In this document: positions 10,083-19,120 of the stretch, in pieces
How the letters are laid out: the number at the start of each line of letters is the position of its first letter
Numbering within the stretch: the first letter of the stretch is position 1
Translations under genes and position numbers: made by a program
Notes under the pieces: generated by a model
Seen by the model: the letters and a program-made list of their open reading frames with translations, nothing else
Told to the model about the DNA's origin: nothing
Database searches by the model: none
Origin: Marinifilum fragile JCM 15579
Lineage (GTDB): Bacteria; Bacteroidota; Bacteroidia; Bacteroidales; Marinifilaceae
Assembly (NCBI RefSeq): GCF_001310955.1
Contig: NZ_BAZX01000004.1
Location: 186,001-250,000, forward strand
DNA: 64,000 nucleotides
Direction of reading: 5' to 3'

Positions 10083-10779
10083 TACGATTTTTAGAGACTT
10101 GGGTTCGGTTGAATACCAAGAAGCCTGGGATTATCAGGAAAACTTGTTTCAGGAAGTATTACAATCGCGACAAGCAAATTCTGAACTTCCTGCAGAGGAA
10201 AAAAACTTAAGTAATAATTACTTGCTATTTTGTGAACATCCACATGTGTATACTTTAGGAAAAAGCGGTAAAGAGCAGAATATGTTGCTTAATATGCTGC
10301 AACTGCAGGCAAAAGAAGCAAGTTTTCACAAAATAAACAGAGGTGGGGATATCACTTATCATGGTCCTGGACAAATTGTTGGCTATCCAATTCTAAATTT
10401 GGAAACCTATGATATGGGAATCAAGAAATACATTGAGACCCTTGAGCAGGCCATAATCAACTGTATCGCAGATTATGGATTGAAAGGTACTCGATTGGAT
10501 GGAGCTACTGGAGTTTGGCTGGATATCGATACACCAAAAGTTCGTAAAATTTGTGCCATTGGGGTTAGAGTTAGTCGATGGGTTAGCATGCATGGTTTTG
10601 CTTTTAATGTGAATACCGATTTGAAATATTTCGATTACATAAATCCATGTGGATTTGTTGATAAAGGTGTAACCTCATTAAAAAAAGAGCTAGGCAAAGA
10701 GCTTGATATTGAAGAGGTAAAACATAATTTAAAAAATCATATTGCAAATCTGTTTGATATGAAGCTGGAAATTGACTAA
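10075..10779 (+). CDS. lipB: Octanoyltransferase (lipoyl(octanoyl) transferase)
   Basis: Moves octanoate from acyl carrier protein to lipoyl domains, giving the substrate for LipA. The 234 residues contain the family signature RGGDITYHGPGQIVGYP and the thioester Cys at about residue 192 in NPCGFVDKGVTSL. The ATG lies inside lipA. A 23-base gap leads to recJ on the same strand, so lipA-lipB-recJ are probably cotranscribed. Confidence 0.96.
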   Translation: MINTIFRDLGSVEYQEAWDYQENLFQEVLQSRQANSELPAEEKNLSNNYLLFCEHPHVYTLGKSGKEQNMLLNMLQLQAKEASFHKINRGGDITYHGPGQIVGYPILNLETYDMGIKKYIETLEQAIINCIADYGLKGTRLDGATGVWLDIDTPKVRKICAIGVRVSRWVSMHGFAFNVNTDLKYFDYINPCGFVDKGVTSLKKELGKELDIEEVKHNLKNHIANLFDMKLEID

Positions 10780-10802
10780 TTTGGCTAGCTAAAATCTTAA
10801 AT

Positions 10803-12512
10803 ATGGAAAAGAGATGGGTAATAAATGAGCCGGGCGATGAAGAAACGGTTGGCGCACTAATGGAATCATTGGGTGTTGACCGAGTGATTGCCAATCTGTT
10901 AGTTCAGAGAGGAATCACAACCTTCGATATGGCCAAAGCTTTTTTTCGTCCCAGTCTCGACGATTTGCATGATCCTTTTCTGATGAAAGATATGACCAAG
11001 GCGGTTGACCGATTGGTTATCGCCATGGAGAAGCAAGAGCGTGTGATGGTGTATGGCGACTACGATGTTGATGGCACCACATCTGTAGCTCTTGTTTATA
11101 CATATCTAAAATCTCATTTCGATTTTATAGACTACTATATTCCTGATCGCTACTCGGAAGGTTATGGGATTTCCAAAACTGGAATCGATTATGCAGCAGA
11201 GAATAATATTAGTTTGATTATCGCACTGGATTGTGGAATTAAAGCCATTGGGAAAATTGATTACGCTAGCGAAAAAGGAGTTGATTTTATCATTTGTGAT
11301 CACCATACGCCAGACGAAACTTTGCCAGATGCAGTTGCAGTGTTAGATCCAAAAAGAAGTGATTGCGAATATCCTTGTGATGTTCTTTCGGGTTGTGGCG
11401 TTGGATTTAAGTTAATGCAAGGATTGTCTATCAGGAAAAATTGGCAGTTCGAAACACTAATTCCTCTTCTGGATTTATTGGCGGTAAGTATTGCATCGGA
11501 TATTGTTCCAATTACAGGAGAAAATCGTGTTTTAACCTATTATGGATTAAAGCGACTGAATGAAAAACCTCGCTTGGGATTAAAAACAATCCTTAAATTG
11601 GCTGGTGTTTCAAAAGATTTGAGCGTTAATGATATTGTCTTTAAAATCGGTCCAAGAATTAATGCTGCAGGTAGAATTCAATCGGGAAATCATGCGGTAC
11701 AGTTGTTAATTGCCGAAAGGGAAGAAGCTGCTACTTTAATTGGTGATACCATAAATGGATTGAACGAGGACCGAAAAGAGTTGGATCATAACATTACCGA
11801 TGAAGCTTTGGAACGTGTAGCTAAAAGCAAAACTTTGCTCGAAAAGAAGAGTACGGTTTTGTTTGATCGCAACTGGCACAAAGGGGTTATTGGAATTGTG
11901 GCTTCTCGAATGATTGAAACCTATTACAAGCCAACTGTAATTCTTACCGAGTCGAATGGATTTGCAACGGGCAGTGCTCGTTCGGTAGATGGTTTCGATT
12001 TGTACAATGCAATATCGGCATGTAGCGATTTGCTGGAAAACTTTGGAGGTCATAAGTATGCTGCCGGCCTAACCATGAAAATTGAAAATGTTAGTGCTTT
12101 CCAACAACGTTTCGAGGAATATGTTTGCGAAAACATTACAGATGATATGTTGGTTCCTCAGATAAAAGTGGATGCCAGCATTAAACTTTCCGATATCACA
12201 CCTAAATTTTTCAGAGTGTTGAAACAGTTCGAGCCTTTCGGACCTAAGAATATGACACCTGTATTTATAAGCGAAAAGGTAGTGGATTATGGATATAGCC
12301 GCCCGGTTGGTAGAAATAAAGAGCATCTTAAGCTTTCGGTTGTTGATGATATCCGAGAAGGAGATGTAAAAGGCGGTATTGCTTTTTCGATGGGTAATCT
12401 GTATTCGAAGATATCTAGCGGTTCTCCTTTCGATGTTTGTTACTCAGTTCAAGAAAATGAGTACATGGGAAAAGTAGAAACACAACTTATGGTTCGTGAT
12501 ATTAAATTCTAA
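10803..12512 (+). CDS. recJ: Single-stranded-DNA-specific exonuclease RecJ
   Basis: A 5'-3' ssDNA exonuclease of recombination and mismatch repair. The 569 residues have the DHH metal motifs VYGDYDVDGTTS, LIIALDCGIKA and FIICDHHTP, a further DPKRSDCEYP segment, and the DHHA1 part with GHKYAAGLTM near residue 420. Length and order fit RecJ. The gene follows lipB closely and has no terminator after it; 213 bases on, uraA has its own promoter. Confidence 0.95.
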   Translation: MEKRWVINEPGDEETVGALMESLGVDRVIANLLVQRGITTFDMAKAFFRPSLDDLHDPFLMKDMTKAVDRLVIAMEKQERVMVYGDYDVDGTTSVALVYTYLKSHFDFIDYYIPDRYSEGYGISKTGIDYAAENNISLIIALDCGIKAIGKIDYASEKGVDFIICDHHTPDETLPDAVAVLDPKRSDCEYPCDVLSGCGVGFKLMQGLSIRKNWQFETLIPLLDLLAVSIASDIVPITGENRVLTYYGLKRLNEKPRLGLKTILKLAGVSKDLSVNDIVFKIGPRINAAGRIQSGNHAVQLLIAEREEAATLIGDTINGLNEDRKELDHNITDEALERVAKSKTLLEKKSTVLFDRNWHKGVIGIVASRMIETYYKPTVILTESNGFATGSARSVDGFDLYNAISACSDLLENFGGHKYAAGLTMKIENVSAFQQRFEEYVCENITDDMLVPQIKVDASIKLSDITPKFFRVLKQFEPFGPKNMTPVFISEKVVDYGYSRPVGRNKEHLKLSVVDDIREGDVKGGIAFSMGNLYSKISSGSPFDVCYSVQENEYMGKVETQLMVRDIKF

Positions 12513-12664
12513 TCTTCATTTCCGATATCTTATTGTTTAAAACTTACTTAGATTGTGTCTGTTTAAGAAAAAAAGATTTTTTAGCTGACGATTTCTAATC
12601 AAGGATCTAATTGAGTTTTTTGATTTAATGCACTCCTTTGCGTTGATTTATTGAACTTTTCGAA

Positions 12665-12695
12665 TTTGTCAGTTTCGAGAAGCTTATTATCTTTG
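12665..12695 (+). promoter_or_regulatory. Consensus Bacteroidota promoter of uraA
   Basis: TTTG (12665-12668), a spacer of exactly 19 bases, and TATCTTTG (12688-12695) match both halves of the Bacteroidota sigma-ABfr consensus. Transcription should start near 12702, about 24 bases before the ATG. Confidence 0.8.
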
Positions 12696-12725
12696 CGCCA
12701 ATTTGTGAATTTTTAAATCCATTTT

Positions 12726-13964
12726 ATGATCCTTACTCAAGAAGCTACGGCTCCGGGATTCCAAAGTCCCGCGAAAAGAATTATTTTGGGAGTACAATTT
12801 CTCTTTGTTGCCTTTGGCGCAACGGTACTAGTCCCATTGTTAGTTGGTATTGACCCAGCAGTCGCATTGTTTACAGCAGGAATCGGAACCTTGATTTTTC
12901 ATTTGATCACAAAAGGTATGGTTCCTGTTTTTTTAGGCAGTAGTTTTGCCTTTATTGCTCCAATTGTAGCCGCAACAGAATTATATGGTTTGCCTGGAAC
13001 CTTATCTGGATTAATTGCGGTAGGTTTGGTGTACGGTTTGGTTTCCGGAATCATCAAAATTTGGGGATTAAGAGTTATCGAGAAAATTTTTCCATCTATT
13101 GTTGTTGGACCAGTTATCATGATTATAGGTTTGTCCTTGGCTCCTGTTGCAGTTAATATGGCTAAAACCAATTGGATCATTTCTTCTGTTGCATTGTTAA
13201 CTGCTATTTTAATTGTAGTTTACACCAAAGGAATGCTGAAATTGATTCCTATTTTCTCTGCAATTGTTGTAGGATACATTGTATCAGTAGTTTTAGGTCA
13301 AGTTGATTTCACACCAATTAAAGAGGCAGCATGGTTTGCACTTCCTGAGTTTGTTCGTCCTGAATTAAATTGGAGCGCTGTTTTATATATGATTCCTGTT
13401 GCGTTTGCTCCGATTATTGAGCATGTTGGCGATATGTATGCAATTGGTGGAGTGGCAAACAAAGAGTTTGTTAAAAAGCCAGGTTTAAACCGAACTTTAT
13501 TGGGTGATGGTGTTGCTACTGCTTTTGCAGGATTTTTTGGTGGACCACCAAATACAACTTACTCAGAGGTTACAGGTGCAATTGCACTAACAAAAGTTAC
13601 CGATCCAAGAGTGTTAAGAATAGCAGCGATTACAGCATTGGTGTTTTCATTAGTTGGTAAGGTAAGTGCATTCCTTAAAACCATTCCTCAAGCTGTTTTG
13701 GGTGGAATTATGCTATTGCTTTTCGGTATGATTGCAGGTATTGGTATTAAAACTCTTATCGATGCGAAAACAGATTTTACAAAAACCAGAAACCAGGTAA
13801 TTGTTTCAGTTGTACTGACTGTTGGTATTGGTGGAGCACAAATTTCATACGGTAATTTTTCATTGGCAGGAATTGGTTTGGCATCGGTAGTAGGTGTGGT
13901 TTTAAACCTGATTTTACCTGATAAATCGAATCCAATTAAGGGTAGTGAAGTTGTGGAAGAATAA
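12726..13964 (+). CDS. uraA: Uracil-xanthine permease, NCS2 family
   Basis: Inner-membrane nucleobase symporter of 412 residues with the 12-14 helices of the NCS2 fold. Features include LFVAFGATVLVPLLVGI near the N-terminus, FLGSSFAFIAPI in the broken TM3, the substrate-site region PVAFAPIIEHVGDMYAIGG and the following GDGVATAFAGFFGGPPNTTY. These fit the UraA/PyrP branch, with uracil the most likely substrate and proton-driven uptake. It has its own promoter and terminator, so it is a single-gene unit. Confidence 0.9.
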   Translation: MILTQEATAPGFQSPAKRIILGVQFLFVAFGATVLVPLLVGIDPAVALFTAGIGTLIFHLITKGMVPVFLGSSFAFIAPIVAATELYGLPGTLSGLIAVGLVYGLVSGIIKIWGLRVIEKIFPSIVVGPVIMIIGLSLAPVAVNMAKTNWIISSVALLTAILIVVYTKGMLKLIPIFSAIVVGYIVSVVLGQVDFTPIKEAAWFALPEFVRPELNWSAVLYMIPVAFAPIIEHVGDMYAIGGVANKEFVKKPGLNRTLLGDGVATAFAGFFGGPPNTTYSEVTGAIALTKVTDPRVLRIAAITALVFSLVGKVSAFLKTIPQAVLGGIMLLLFGMIAGIGIKTLIDAKTDFTKTRNQVIVSVVLTVGIGGAQISYGNFSLAGIGLASVVGVVLNLILPDKSNPIKGSEVVEE

Positions 13965-14084
13965 TTGAGAATTAGATTATTATTTAAATTTTAATCGGGT
14001 TAATAAGTATTCTGTTAAAAATTGATTAAATTTGATTCTGTTAACCTGAATCTAGGTTTAGGTTTTAACATCCCTTTTATATAT

Positions 14085-14109
14085 AAAGCCCCTGTTAAGG
14101 GGCTTTTTT
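14085..14109 (+). terminator. Rho-independent terminator of uraA
   Basis: An 8-bp perfect stem AAAGCCCC / GGGGCTTT with a 6-base loop, running into six Ts. It lies 120 bases after the uraA stop. Confidence 0.85.
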
Positions 14110-14141
14110 ATTGTGAAGGCTGCCAAAACTGACAGTCTTTT

Positions 14142-14417
14142 TTACCACAGGGTAAAATTAGTTAGCATTTCGTGAATGGGGGTAGATATTAATACTACTA
14201 AAAGCAGCAATACGCCAAAAAATAGATATGTATTTGCTAAATATTTTTCCAATTTCTTGGATAACTTACCTAATAGCATGGCTAATAATAAAAGCATAAA
14301 ATAACTAATAGAAGAAATTCTATCTTCATATTTAATATCCAGGCCCCAAAAACAACAAGCCAGTAAAATGCAATATGCAACTGTTAGAATTAGATTTCTC
14401 ATTTTCGCTTTATTCAA
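14142..14417 (-). CDS. Small membrane protein of unknown function
   Basis: A 91-residue protein with three predicted membrane helices: about residues 8-25 (LILTVAYCILLACCFWG), 35-50 (ISYFMLLLLAMLLG) and 63-82. KLSKKLEKY joins the last two. I recognise no family. It starts one base after the stop of the upstream gene (14419-14790), so the two are almost certainly cotranscribed and may act together at the inner membrane. Confidence 0.55.
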   Translation of the reverse strand: MNKAKMRNLILTVAYCILLACCFWGLDIKYEDRISSISYFMLLLLAMLLGKLSKKLEKYLANTYLFFGVLLLLVVLISTPIHEMLTNFTLW

Positions 14418-14418
14418 T

Positions 14419-14790
14419 TTATTGCTTTTCTAATCCTCTATAGTGAATGCTACCTTTAGATAGTTCTCGGTATTGAAAGCTATATTCTTCTGAAAACATG
14501 TAAGAATACCAGTTCCAAAATTGAAGTGGTTTACGTTCAAAAGTTCTAAACAATTCTGTACCCTTATAATGCGGATCATCTTCCTGCAAAAGTTCAAAAT
14601 AGGTTTTTACTCGTTCAAATTTACCTCCTTTTGAAGGAACATAGGTAAACTTGTATTTCCCATTATAGGTCTCGTAGGTATATCCCTTGCCAATTCCCTC
14701 AGCAGCAAGGTTTATTAAGCCACTTAATAAATTCGCAAGAACTATTGTTATTAGACTAAGAGTAAGCACACTTCTTATAATTCTTTTCAT
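14419..14790 (-). CDS. Secreted or membrane-anchored protein of unknown function
   Basis: A 123-residue protein with a basic start and one N-terminal hydrophobic segment (SVLTLSLITIVLANLLSGLI), acting as signal or anchor. A polar, aromatic-rich domain follows (YTYETYNGKYKFTYVP, then FWNWYSYMFSEEYSF). No family is recognised. It is the first gene of a two-gene unit with the small membrane protein downstream. Confidence 0.55.
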   Translation of the reverse strand: MKRIIRSVLTLSLITIVLANLLSGLINLAAEGIGKGYTYETYNGKYKFTYVPSKGGKFERVKTYFELLQEDDPHYKGTELFRTFERKPLQFWNWYSYMFSEEYSFQYRELSKGSIHYRGLEKQ

Positions 14791-15195
14791 AGCAACATTA
14801 TCTACCTATTTGTATTTTAATAAGCACTAATAATAGTTAATTCCCATTATGCTTAAAAGGTAACCCAGTAAAATGTATGTTATGAAACATGAATTATGTA
14901 TTTTAATATTAAAGAGTTCTGTAATGTCTGTGTACACAGGTAATAGATGATTATCTATTTAGGTAGAATGATTCTATATAGTAATTGTGTATTGGTCTCT
15001 ATTTTAATGTTCACTAAGTTTATATGTGTAGTGATATAAATAACTGAAAAAGAACCACAAGAAGACCGTATAATATCCCACGAATATAATTTATGAATAT
15101 TACGTATTGCAATTGTAATGCAATTTTAGAATAGGGTGTGTTGTGCCTTTTAACTCGCGCATCATGCATAGTAATAATTTTTAAAATTCAATATT
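14791..15195. other. 405-base intergenic region, no gene seen
   Basis: AT-rich DNA between divergent units, with stops in all frames. A perfect 12-bp palindrome CTGTGTACACAG lies at 14928-14939, and an imperfect ATTGCA..TGCAAT dyad sits near 15104-15124. Neither can be assigned to a regulator, and no full promoter consensus was found for the gene at either side. Confidence 0.5.
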
Positions 15196-15891
15196 ATGGA
15201 ATATTCCTTGTATGATTGTATGTTAACCAAAGACAATCCCAACGATAAGCTTGGGAAAGTGATGAACCAGAAGCCCAAAAACTTTGAAAATTTATTGGGT
15301 AATCTTACTGGCCCTGGTTCCATTTTAAAGGAAACAGAGTCGAAAGCTGTGATCGAAAAGTATTGGGAAACCATTATTGGCTTTGTTCGTGAAGGTTATA
15401 GTTATCACGACGATCACATTAGTGTGAATTTGGACATTGCCGGTGTTTTCGAGGACGAAAACGATAGGTTCGATCCATCGCGCCACAGCATTAATGTGAG
15501 TATTGTTCCGTGCAATAAATTAAAGACAGCTACTCAAAATATTAAGCCTACCTATGTGAAACCGAATAGGGAAGTGCCGGAAATTCAAAAGGTTTACGAC
15601 TGGGGAACTGAAAAAATGGATGAGTTTCTTACTCCAGGTTCAGTACTTGAGATTGAAGGTAGTGCACTTAAAATTTATGAGGAGATTGATGGGCAAGGTG
15701 TATTTTTCATTAACAAGGCCGATGGGGTAGAAACCAAGGCTGGCATGCCTAAATTAAATGAGCCCAAGAAACTTTCCTTAAAAGTTCCAGCTTTAAACCC
15801 AGGTCAATATAGAATAGAGATTCGCAATACTACCAGAAATGGGAAAGTGTTACGAATCGGAATATCAACTACATATTACATTGTGCAATAG
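15196..15891 (+). CDS. HU-like DNA-binding / DUF4469 domain protein
   Basis: A 231-residue protein. The N-terminal half (about residues 20-125) has the pattern of the HU-type DNA-binding domain found in Bacteroidota proteins, including ISVNLDIAGVFEDEND followed by FDPSRHSINVSI. The C-terminal half (about 140-231) matches DUF4469, an Ig-like fold, with GSVLEIEGSALKI and the closing LNPGQYRIEIRN. Such proteins are common in Bacteroidota and of unclear role; DNA binding is inferred from family similarity only. No signal peptide is present. It stands alone, with a hairpin terminator downstream. Confidence 0.75.
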   Translation: MEYSLYDCMLTKDNPNDKLGKVMNQKPKNFENLLGNLTGPGSILKETESKAVIEKYWETIIGFVREGYSYHDDHISVNLDIAGVFEDENDRFDPSRHSINVSIVPCNKLKTATQNIKPTYVKPNREVPEIQKVYDWGTEKMDEFLTPGSVLEIEGSALKIYEEIDGQGVFFINKADGVETKAGMPKLNEPKKLSLKVPALNPGQYRIEIRNTTRNGKVLRIGISTTYYIVQ

Positions 15892-15918
15892 ATAGTGTCC
15901 CAATATCTATTTGCAACT

Positions 15919-15953
15919 GCCCGCATCTTATTCTAAGGTACGGGCTTATTTTA
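15919..15953 (+). terminator. Probable terminator of the DUF4469 gene
   Basis: A 5-bp GC-rich stem GCCCG (15919-15923) / CGGGC (15941-15945) closes a 17-base loop and is followed by TTATTTTA. The stem is short, so the call is moderate. Confidence 0.55.
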
Positions 15954-15968
15954 TGCTTCACTTTCTTT

Positions 15969-16076
15969 GAGCAAGGGCATGCTTCCACCGAGAGCAAGGG
16001 CATGCTTCTATCGAGAGCAGGATCATGCTTCTGCCGAGGGCAGGGGTATGCTCCTATCGAGAGCAATAGTCTGCTC
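15969..16076. repeat. Tandem repeat: four 23-bp units plus 16 bases
   Basis: The units start at 15969, 15992, 16015, 16038 and 16061 and follow the pattern GAGCA-GGGCA-TGCTTCTATCGA with a few changes each. Within each unit GAGCA and TGCTY form a dyad with a 6-base spacer; it is perfect in the last copy (GAGCA, ATAGTC, TGCTC). The local GC content is well above its surroundings. The 23-bp period is not a multiple of three, so this is not a coding repeat. It lies between two convergent 3' ends. Confidence 0.85.
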
Positions 16077-16374
16077 AAATGGGTAAATGAAATGTGAACG
16101 TAAAAACCGCTTAAAACATTAAGAAAGTTTCCAATTGAATTACTTTTGGTAGCGAAACTGATACCTGCCGTATTTGAATTGGTTTTGTTGGCCATCTTTG
16201 ATAAAGTATCCTTTGTTGTCGCACAAGCTGTTGCCCTAGTAGTAGGTGCATGAATGATGAAATAAGTTGATGGTCAGTTTTTATCGAGAGGATGGTATTT
16301 TGTGATATTTTTCATCAATAATAAGATTTTAACATGCTTAGCATATTGCAAAATGAGAGGCAGATCGTAAAAAG
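16077..16374. other. Intergenic region between convergent genes, no gene seen
   Basis: About 300 bases after the minisatellite. A stretch without stops on the plus strand (about 16110-16253) would encode a hydrophobic peptide, but it has no credible start codon and no upstream signal, so it is not called. Nothing else is visible. Confidence 0.4.
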
Positions 16375-16408
16375 AAAATCCCTCTCTACTGAAGTAAAGA
16401 GGGATTTT
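16375..16408 (-). terminator. Rho-independent terminator of the NCS2 permease gene
   Basis: An 11-bp perfect stem (AAAATCCCTCT at 16375-16385, AGAGGGATTTT at 16398-16408) with a 12-base loop. On the minus strand it ends GATTTTCTTTTT. It lies 38 bases after the permease stop. Confidence 0.85.
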
Positions 16409-16446
16409 GAATATGGAAAATTCTACTTTGATTTTTGTGCTATCAA

Positions 16447-17745
16447 TTAGGCAAAATAGAATTTAATAATAAACAACACCGCTATAACAATCATTACCGG
16501 GCTAATTTCTTTGTAACGACCCGTAAGCAATTTTAATGTTACGAACGACAACATCCCAAATACAATACCATCAGCAATACTGAAAGTTAATGGCATCATG
16601 ATGATACAAAGGAATGCTGGAATTGCTTCTGTAAAGTCGTTCATATCAACCTTCAAAATTGGCGACATCATGAATAAACCAACAATTACCAAAGCAGGAG
16701 CTGTTGCAGCTGAAGGAATCATTACAAATACCGGAGCAAATAACAATGCCAAAGCAAACATACCTGCTGTTGTAAGTGCTGTCATACCTGTTTTACCACC
16801 TTCCGATACACCAGCAGCACTCTCAACATAAGTTGTAACGGTTGAAGTACCCAAGATAGATCCGAAGAATGTACCAACAGCATCGGCAAATAAAGCTTGT
16901 TTTACACGAGGTACACGACCTTCTTCATCCAACATATCTGCTTTCGAAGCTACACCAACCAAGGTTCCTACTGTATCGAACATATCTACAAATAAGAAAG
17001 TGAACAATACGATGGCCATATCAATGGTGAAGATTTGAGAGAAATCGAATTGGAAAAAGATAGGAGATATTGATGGAGGAATACTTACAAACTTGTAGTT
17101 TTCCGGCATGTGAGTTACTCCTAAGATTAATGCCAATATGGTTGAGAAAAGGATACCAATTAAAAGAGATCCTTTTACGTTTCTTGCAAAAAGAACACCT
17201 GTTACCAAAATACCAACTAATCCTACAATTACGCTTGGGCTTTTCATATCGCCTAAACACACCAATGTAGCAGGATTATCAACAATAACGCCAGCTCCTT
17301 TTAATCCAATAAATGCAATAAATAGACCGATACCAACCGAAACGGCGTGTTTCAAGTTTAACGGAATGGAGTTAACAATTAGCTCGCGAATGTTGAAAGC
17401 TGTTAATAAAAGGAAGATGATACCTTCAAGGAACACTGCAGTTAAAGCAAATTGCCAGCTGTATCCCATTCCTAATACTACGGTAAATGCGAAGAATGCA
17501 TTTAACCCCATACCAGGAGCCAAGGCGAAAGGTAATTTAGCAACCAAAGCCATCACTAAAGTTGCGATGATAGCCGAAATGGCAGTTGCTGTAAAAACAG
17601 CTCCTTTATCCATACCGGTTGCACTTAAAATATCTGGGTTAACCGCAAGGATGTATGCCATGGTCATAAAGGTAGTGATACCGGCAACAATCTCTGTGCG
17701 AAGGGTTGACCCTTGTTTGGTAATGTTAAAAAACTTATCTAACAT
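16447..17745 (-). CDS. NCS2-family purine permease (adenine/guanine/hypoxanthine type)
   Basis: A 432-residue inner-membrane transporter of the AzgA/PbuG branch. Visible hallmarks are GITTFMTMAYILAVNPDIL in the first helix, FALAPGMGLNAFFAFTVV in the broken TM3, the substrate-site helix FVDMFDTVGTLVGVA, and GTSTVTTYVESAAGVSEGG in TM10. The substrate should be hypoxanthine, guanine or adenine. It follows a Tsx-like outer-membrane protein by 23 bases, giving a complete route for purines across both membranes; hpt and purE lie within 8 kb. Confidence 0.9.
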   Translation of the reverse strand: MLDKFFNITKQGSTLRTEIVAGITTFMTMAYILAVNPDILSATGMDKGAVFTATAISAIIATLVMALVAKLPFALAPGMGLNAFFAFTVVLGMGYSWQFALTAVFLEGIIFLLLTAFNIRELIVNSIPLNLKHAVSVGIGLFIAFIGLKGAGVIVDNPATLVCLGDMKSPSVIVGLVGILVTGVLFARNVKGSLLIGILFSTILALILGVTHMPENYKFVSIPPSISPIFFQFDFSQIFTIDMAIVLFTFLFVDMFDTVGTLVGVASKADMLDEEGRVPRVKQALFADAVGTFFGSILGTSTVTTYVESAAGVSEGGKTGMTALTTAGMFALALLFAPVFVMIPSAATAPALVIVGLFMMSPILKVDMNDFTEAIPAFLCIIMMPLTFSIADGIVFGMLSFVTLKLLTGRYKEISPVMIVIAVLFIIKFYFA

Positions 17746-17768
17746 GATTACTAGTTTTTAATTGTTGA

Positions 17769-18422
17769 TTAGAAATTCCACTTCACAGCAAGAGTTGGAC
17801 GAACTTCGAAATCGTCACCTGCAAAGTTGTTAGAGATTTCAATCTCGCTACCAAAAGAAAGGTTTTTAGTTGCATTGTACCAGATTTGAGGCTCAGTTAA
17901 GAATACTGTATCATCTGATAAACCATTTTCAGTCCAAAGATCAGCAAAACCTGAGAAAGTCATTTTGCCATCGAAGAAGTTAACATACCAAGTACCTGTA
18001 ATTTGGAAGTTTGCTTCGCCAGCATCTTTAATTGCTTTGTAACCTGCGTAAGTTGAGAATCCTGATTTAGCACCACCTTTTGCGTAGTTTACACCAAAAA
18101 TCCAAGCATTGTTAATGGTATAGCCAAAGTTCATGTCTGGAGTTTCAGCGCTACCAACACCACCATTGTACTCAATGTGTAAACCAACTGGCATTTTCTC
18201 TGTTTTTAATACACGAGCAATCTCGAAGTATCCTTGGTTGATACCGTTTTCTGCATCGTAATCAAAATCGATAAATGTAAAAGTGTTACCCCACTTGTCC
18301 ATTTTGAACATTTCAAAAGTAGTTGTGAAGTGTCCACGGTCGAAATCGCGGTGTAATTGAAGGTTTTGTGCATTAGCAGCAAAAGAAACCAAAACAGCGA
18401 AAATAGCAAGTAATTTTTTCAT
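17769..18422 (-). CDS. DUF5020 / Tsx-like outer-membrane channel
   Basis: A 217-residue protein with a clear signal peptide (MKKLLAIFAVLVSFAANAQ). The rest is built of alternating amphipathic strands and ends in an aromatic residue (LAVKWNF), as in outer-membrane beta-barrels. The pattern FIDFDYDAENGINQGYFEIARV resembles the nucleoside-channel Tsx-like DUF5020 family. Being the first gene before a purine permease supports a nucleoside or nucleobase channel. Substrate specificity is inferred from context. Confidence 0.75.
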   Translation of the reverse strand: MKKLLAIFAVLVSFAANAQNLQLHRDFDRGHFTTTFEMFKMDKWGNTFTFIDFDYDAENGINQGYFEIARVLKTEKMPVGLHIEYNGGVGSAETPDMNFGYTINNAWIFGVNYAKGGAKSGFSTYAGYKAIKDAGEANFQITGTWYVNFFDGKMTFSGFADLWTENGLSDDTVFLTEPQIWYNATKNLSFGSEIEISNNFAGDDFEVRPTLAVKWNF

Positions 18423-18481
18423 GATAAATTAAATGATTGTTTAATAGAATTTAATTAAGTAAAAAATTTATAAATGGTTGT

Positions 18482-19120
18482 TTAATTCTTTGTGATCTCT
18501 TTTAAGTGGTTGACAACTATAGGGCAACCAGTCTCCTTTAATTTTTGATAGGATTGATGACCTGAGGCAATTAAAATGCAATTGCATTTTAACTCCTTTG
18601 CAACTTCATAATCGTGTGTAGTGTCGCCAAACAGGCAAACTTCACTGGCTTTTAATTCATGTTTTTTCATCAATTGTAAGCCATTGTCAATTTTCGAACT
18701 TGCATATATGTTATCAATTCCTGATATCTCATCGAAATACTTAATGATATTCTCGTTTCGAGTTGACTCATTAAGCATGTTTTGTTCCATTGCTGATAAA
18801 ATGAATTGCTTTTTGCCCTCTTTGTTAAAGTGAGTAAGCAAATCAACAGCTTCCGGAAAAATCCCTGAATGAGGCAATAAAGATGTATAATGATTGATGA
18901 ATTCATTTGCAGCTTTATCCCAATCTTCGGTTTCAAAATCAAATCCTACCGCTTCGTAATAACTTTTCACTGGAAAAGTAAATACCTCACGATAGTGCTC
19001 GGTTGTTAGTAAAGGCAATCCTCTTTTGTTTAGCATTTTGTTAATGCTAAGCACCCCAATCGACAAATCGTCGAGTAAAGTACCATTGTAATCCCAAATA
19101 ATTGCCTTAAAATCTAACAT
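18482..19120 (-). CDS. HAD-superfamily hydrolase, phosphoglycolate phosphatase-like
   Basis: A 212-residue phosphatase-type HAD protein. Motif I is WDYNGTLLDD (the catalytic pair is D-x-N, so the general acid/base Asp is replaced by Asn). The cap domain spans about residues 17-85, motif II is FILSAMEQN, and motif IV is LFGDTTHDYEVAKEL. The Asn at the second position of motif I is unusual for a phosphatase and could alter activity. Its start overlaps the previous gene by 7 bases, so the two are translationally coupled. The natural substrate is unknown. Confidence 0.85.
   Translation of the reverse strand: MLDFKAIIWDYNGTLLDDLSIGVLSINKMLNKRGLPLLTTEHYREVFTFPVKSYYEAVGFDFETEDWDKAANEFINHYTSLLPHSGIFPEAVDLLTHFNKEGKKQFILSAMEQNMLNESTRNENIIKYFDEISGIDNIYASSKIDNGLQLMKKHELKASEVCLFGDTTHDYEVAKELKCNCILIASGHQSYQKLKETGCPIVVNHLKEITKN

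Noticed and set aside
15869..16195. Open frame of 108 codons on the minus strand through the 23-bp repeats
   Set aside because: The repeat period is not a multiple of three, the frame overlaps the end of the DUF4469 gene and the product looks random; it is a shadow of the minisatellite.
16110..16253. Hydrophobic stop-free stretch on the plus strand
   Set aside because: No plausible start codon or promoter, under 50 codons, and no recognisable pattern beyond hydrophobicity.
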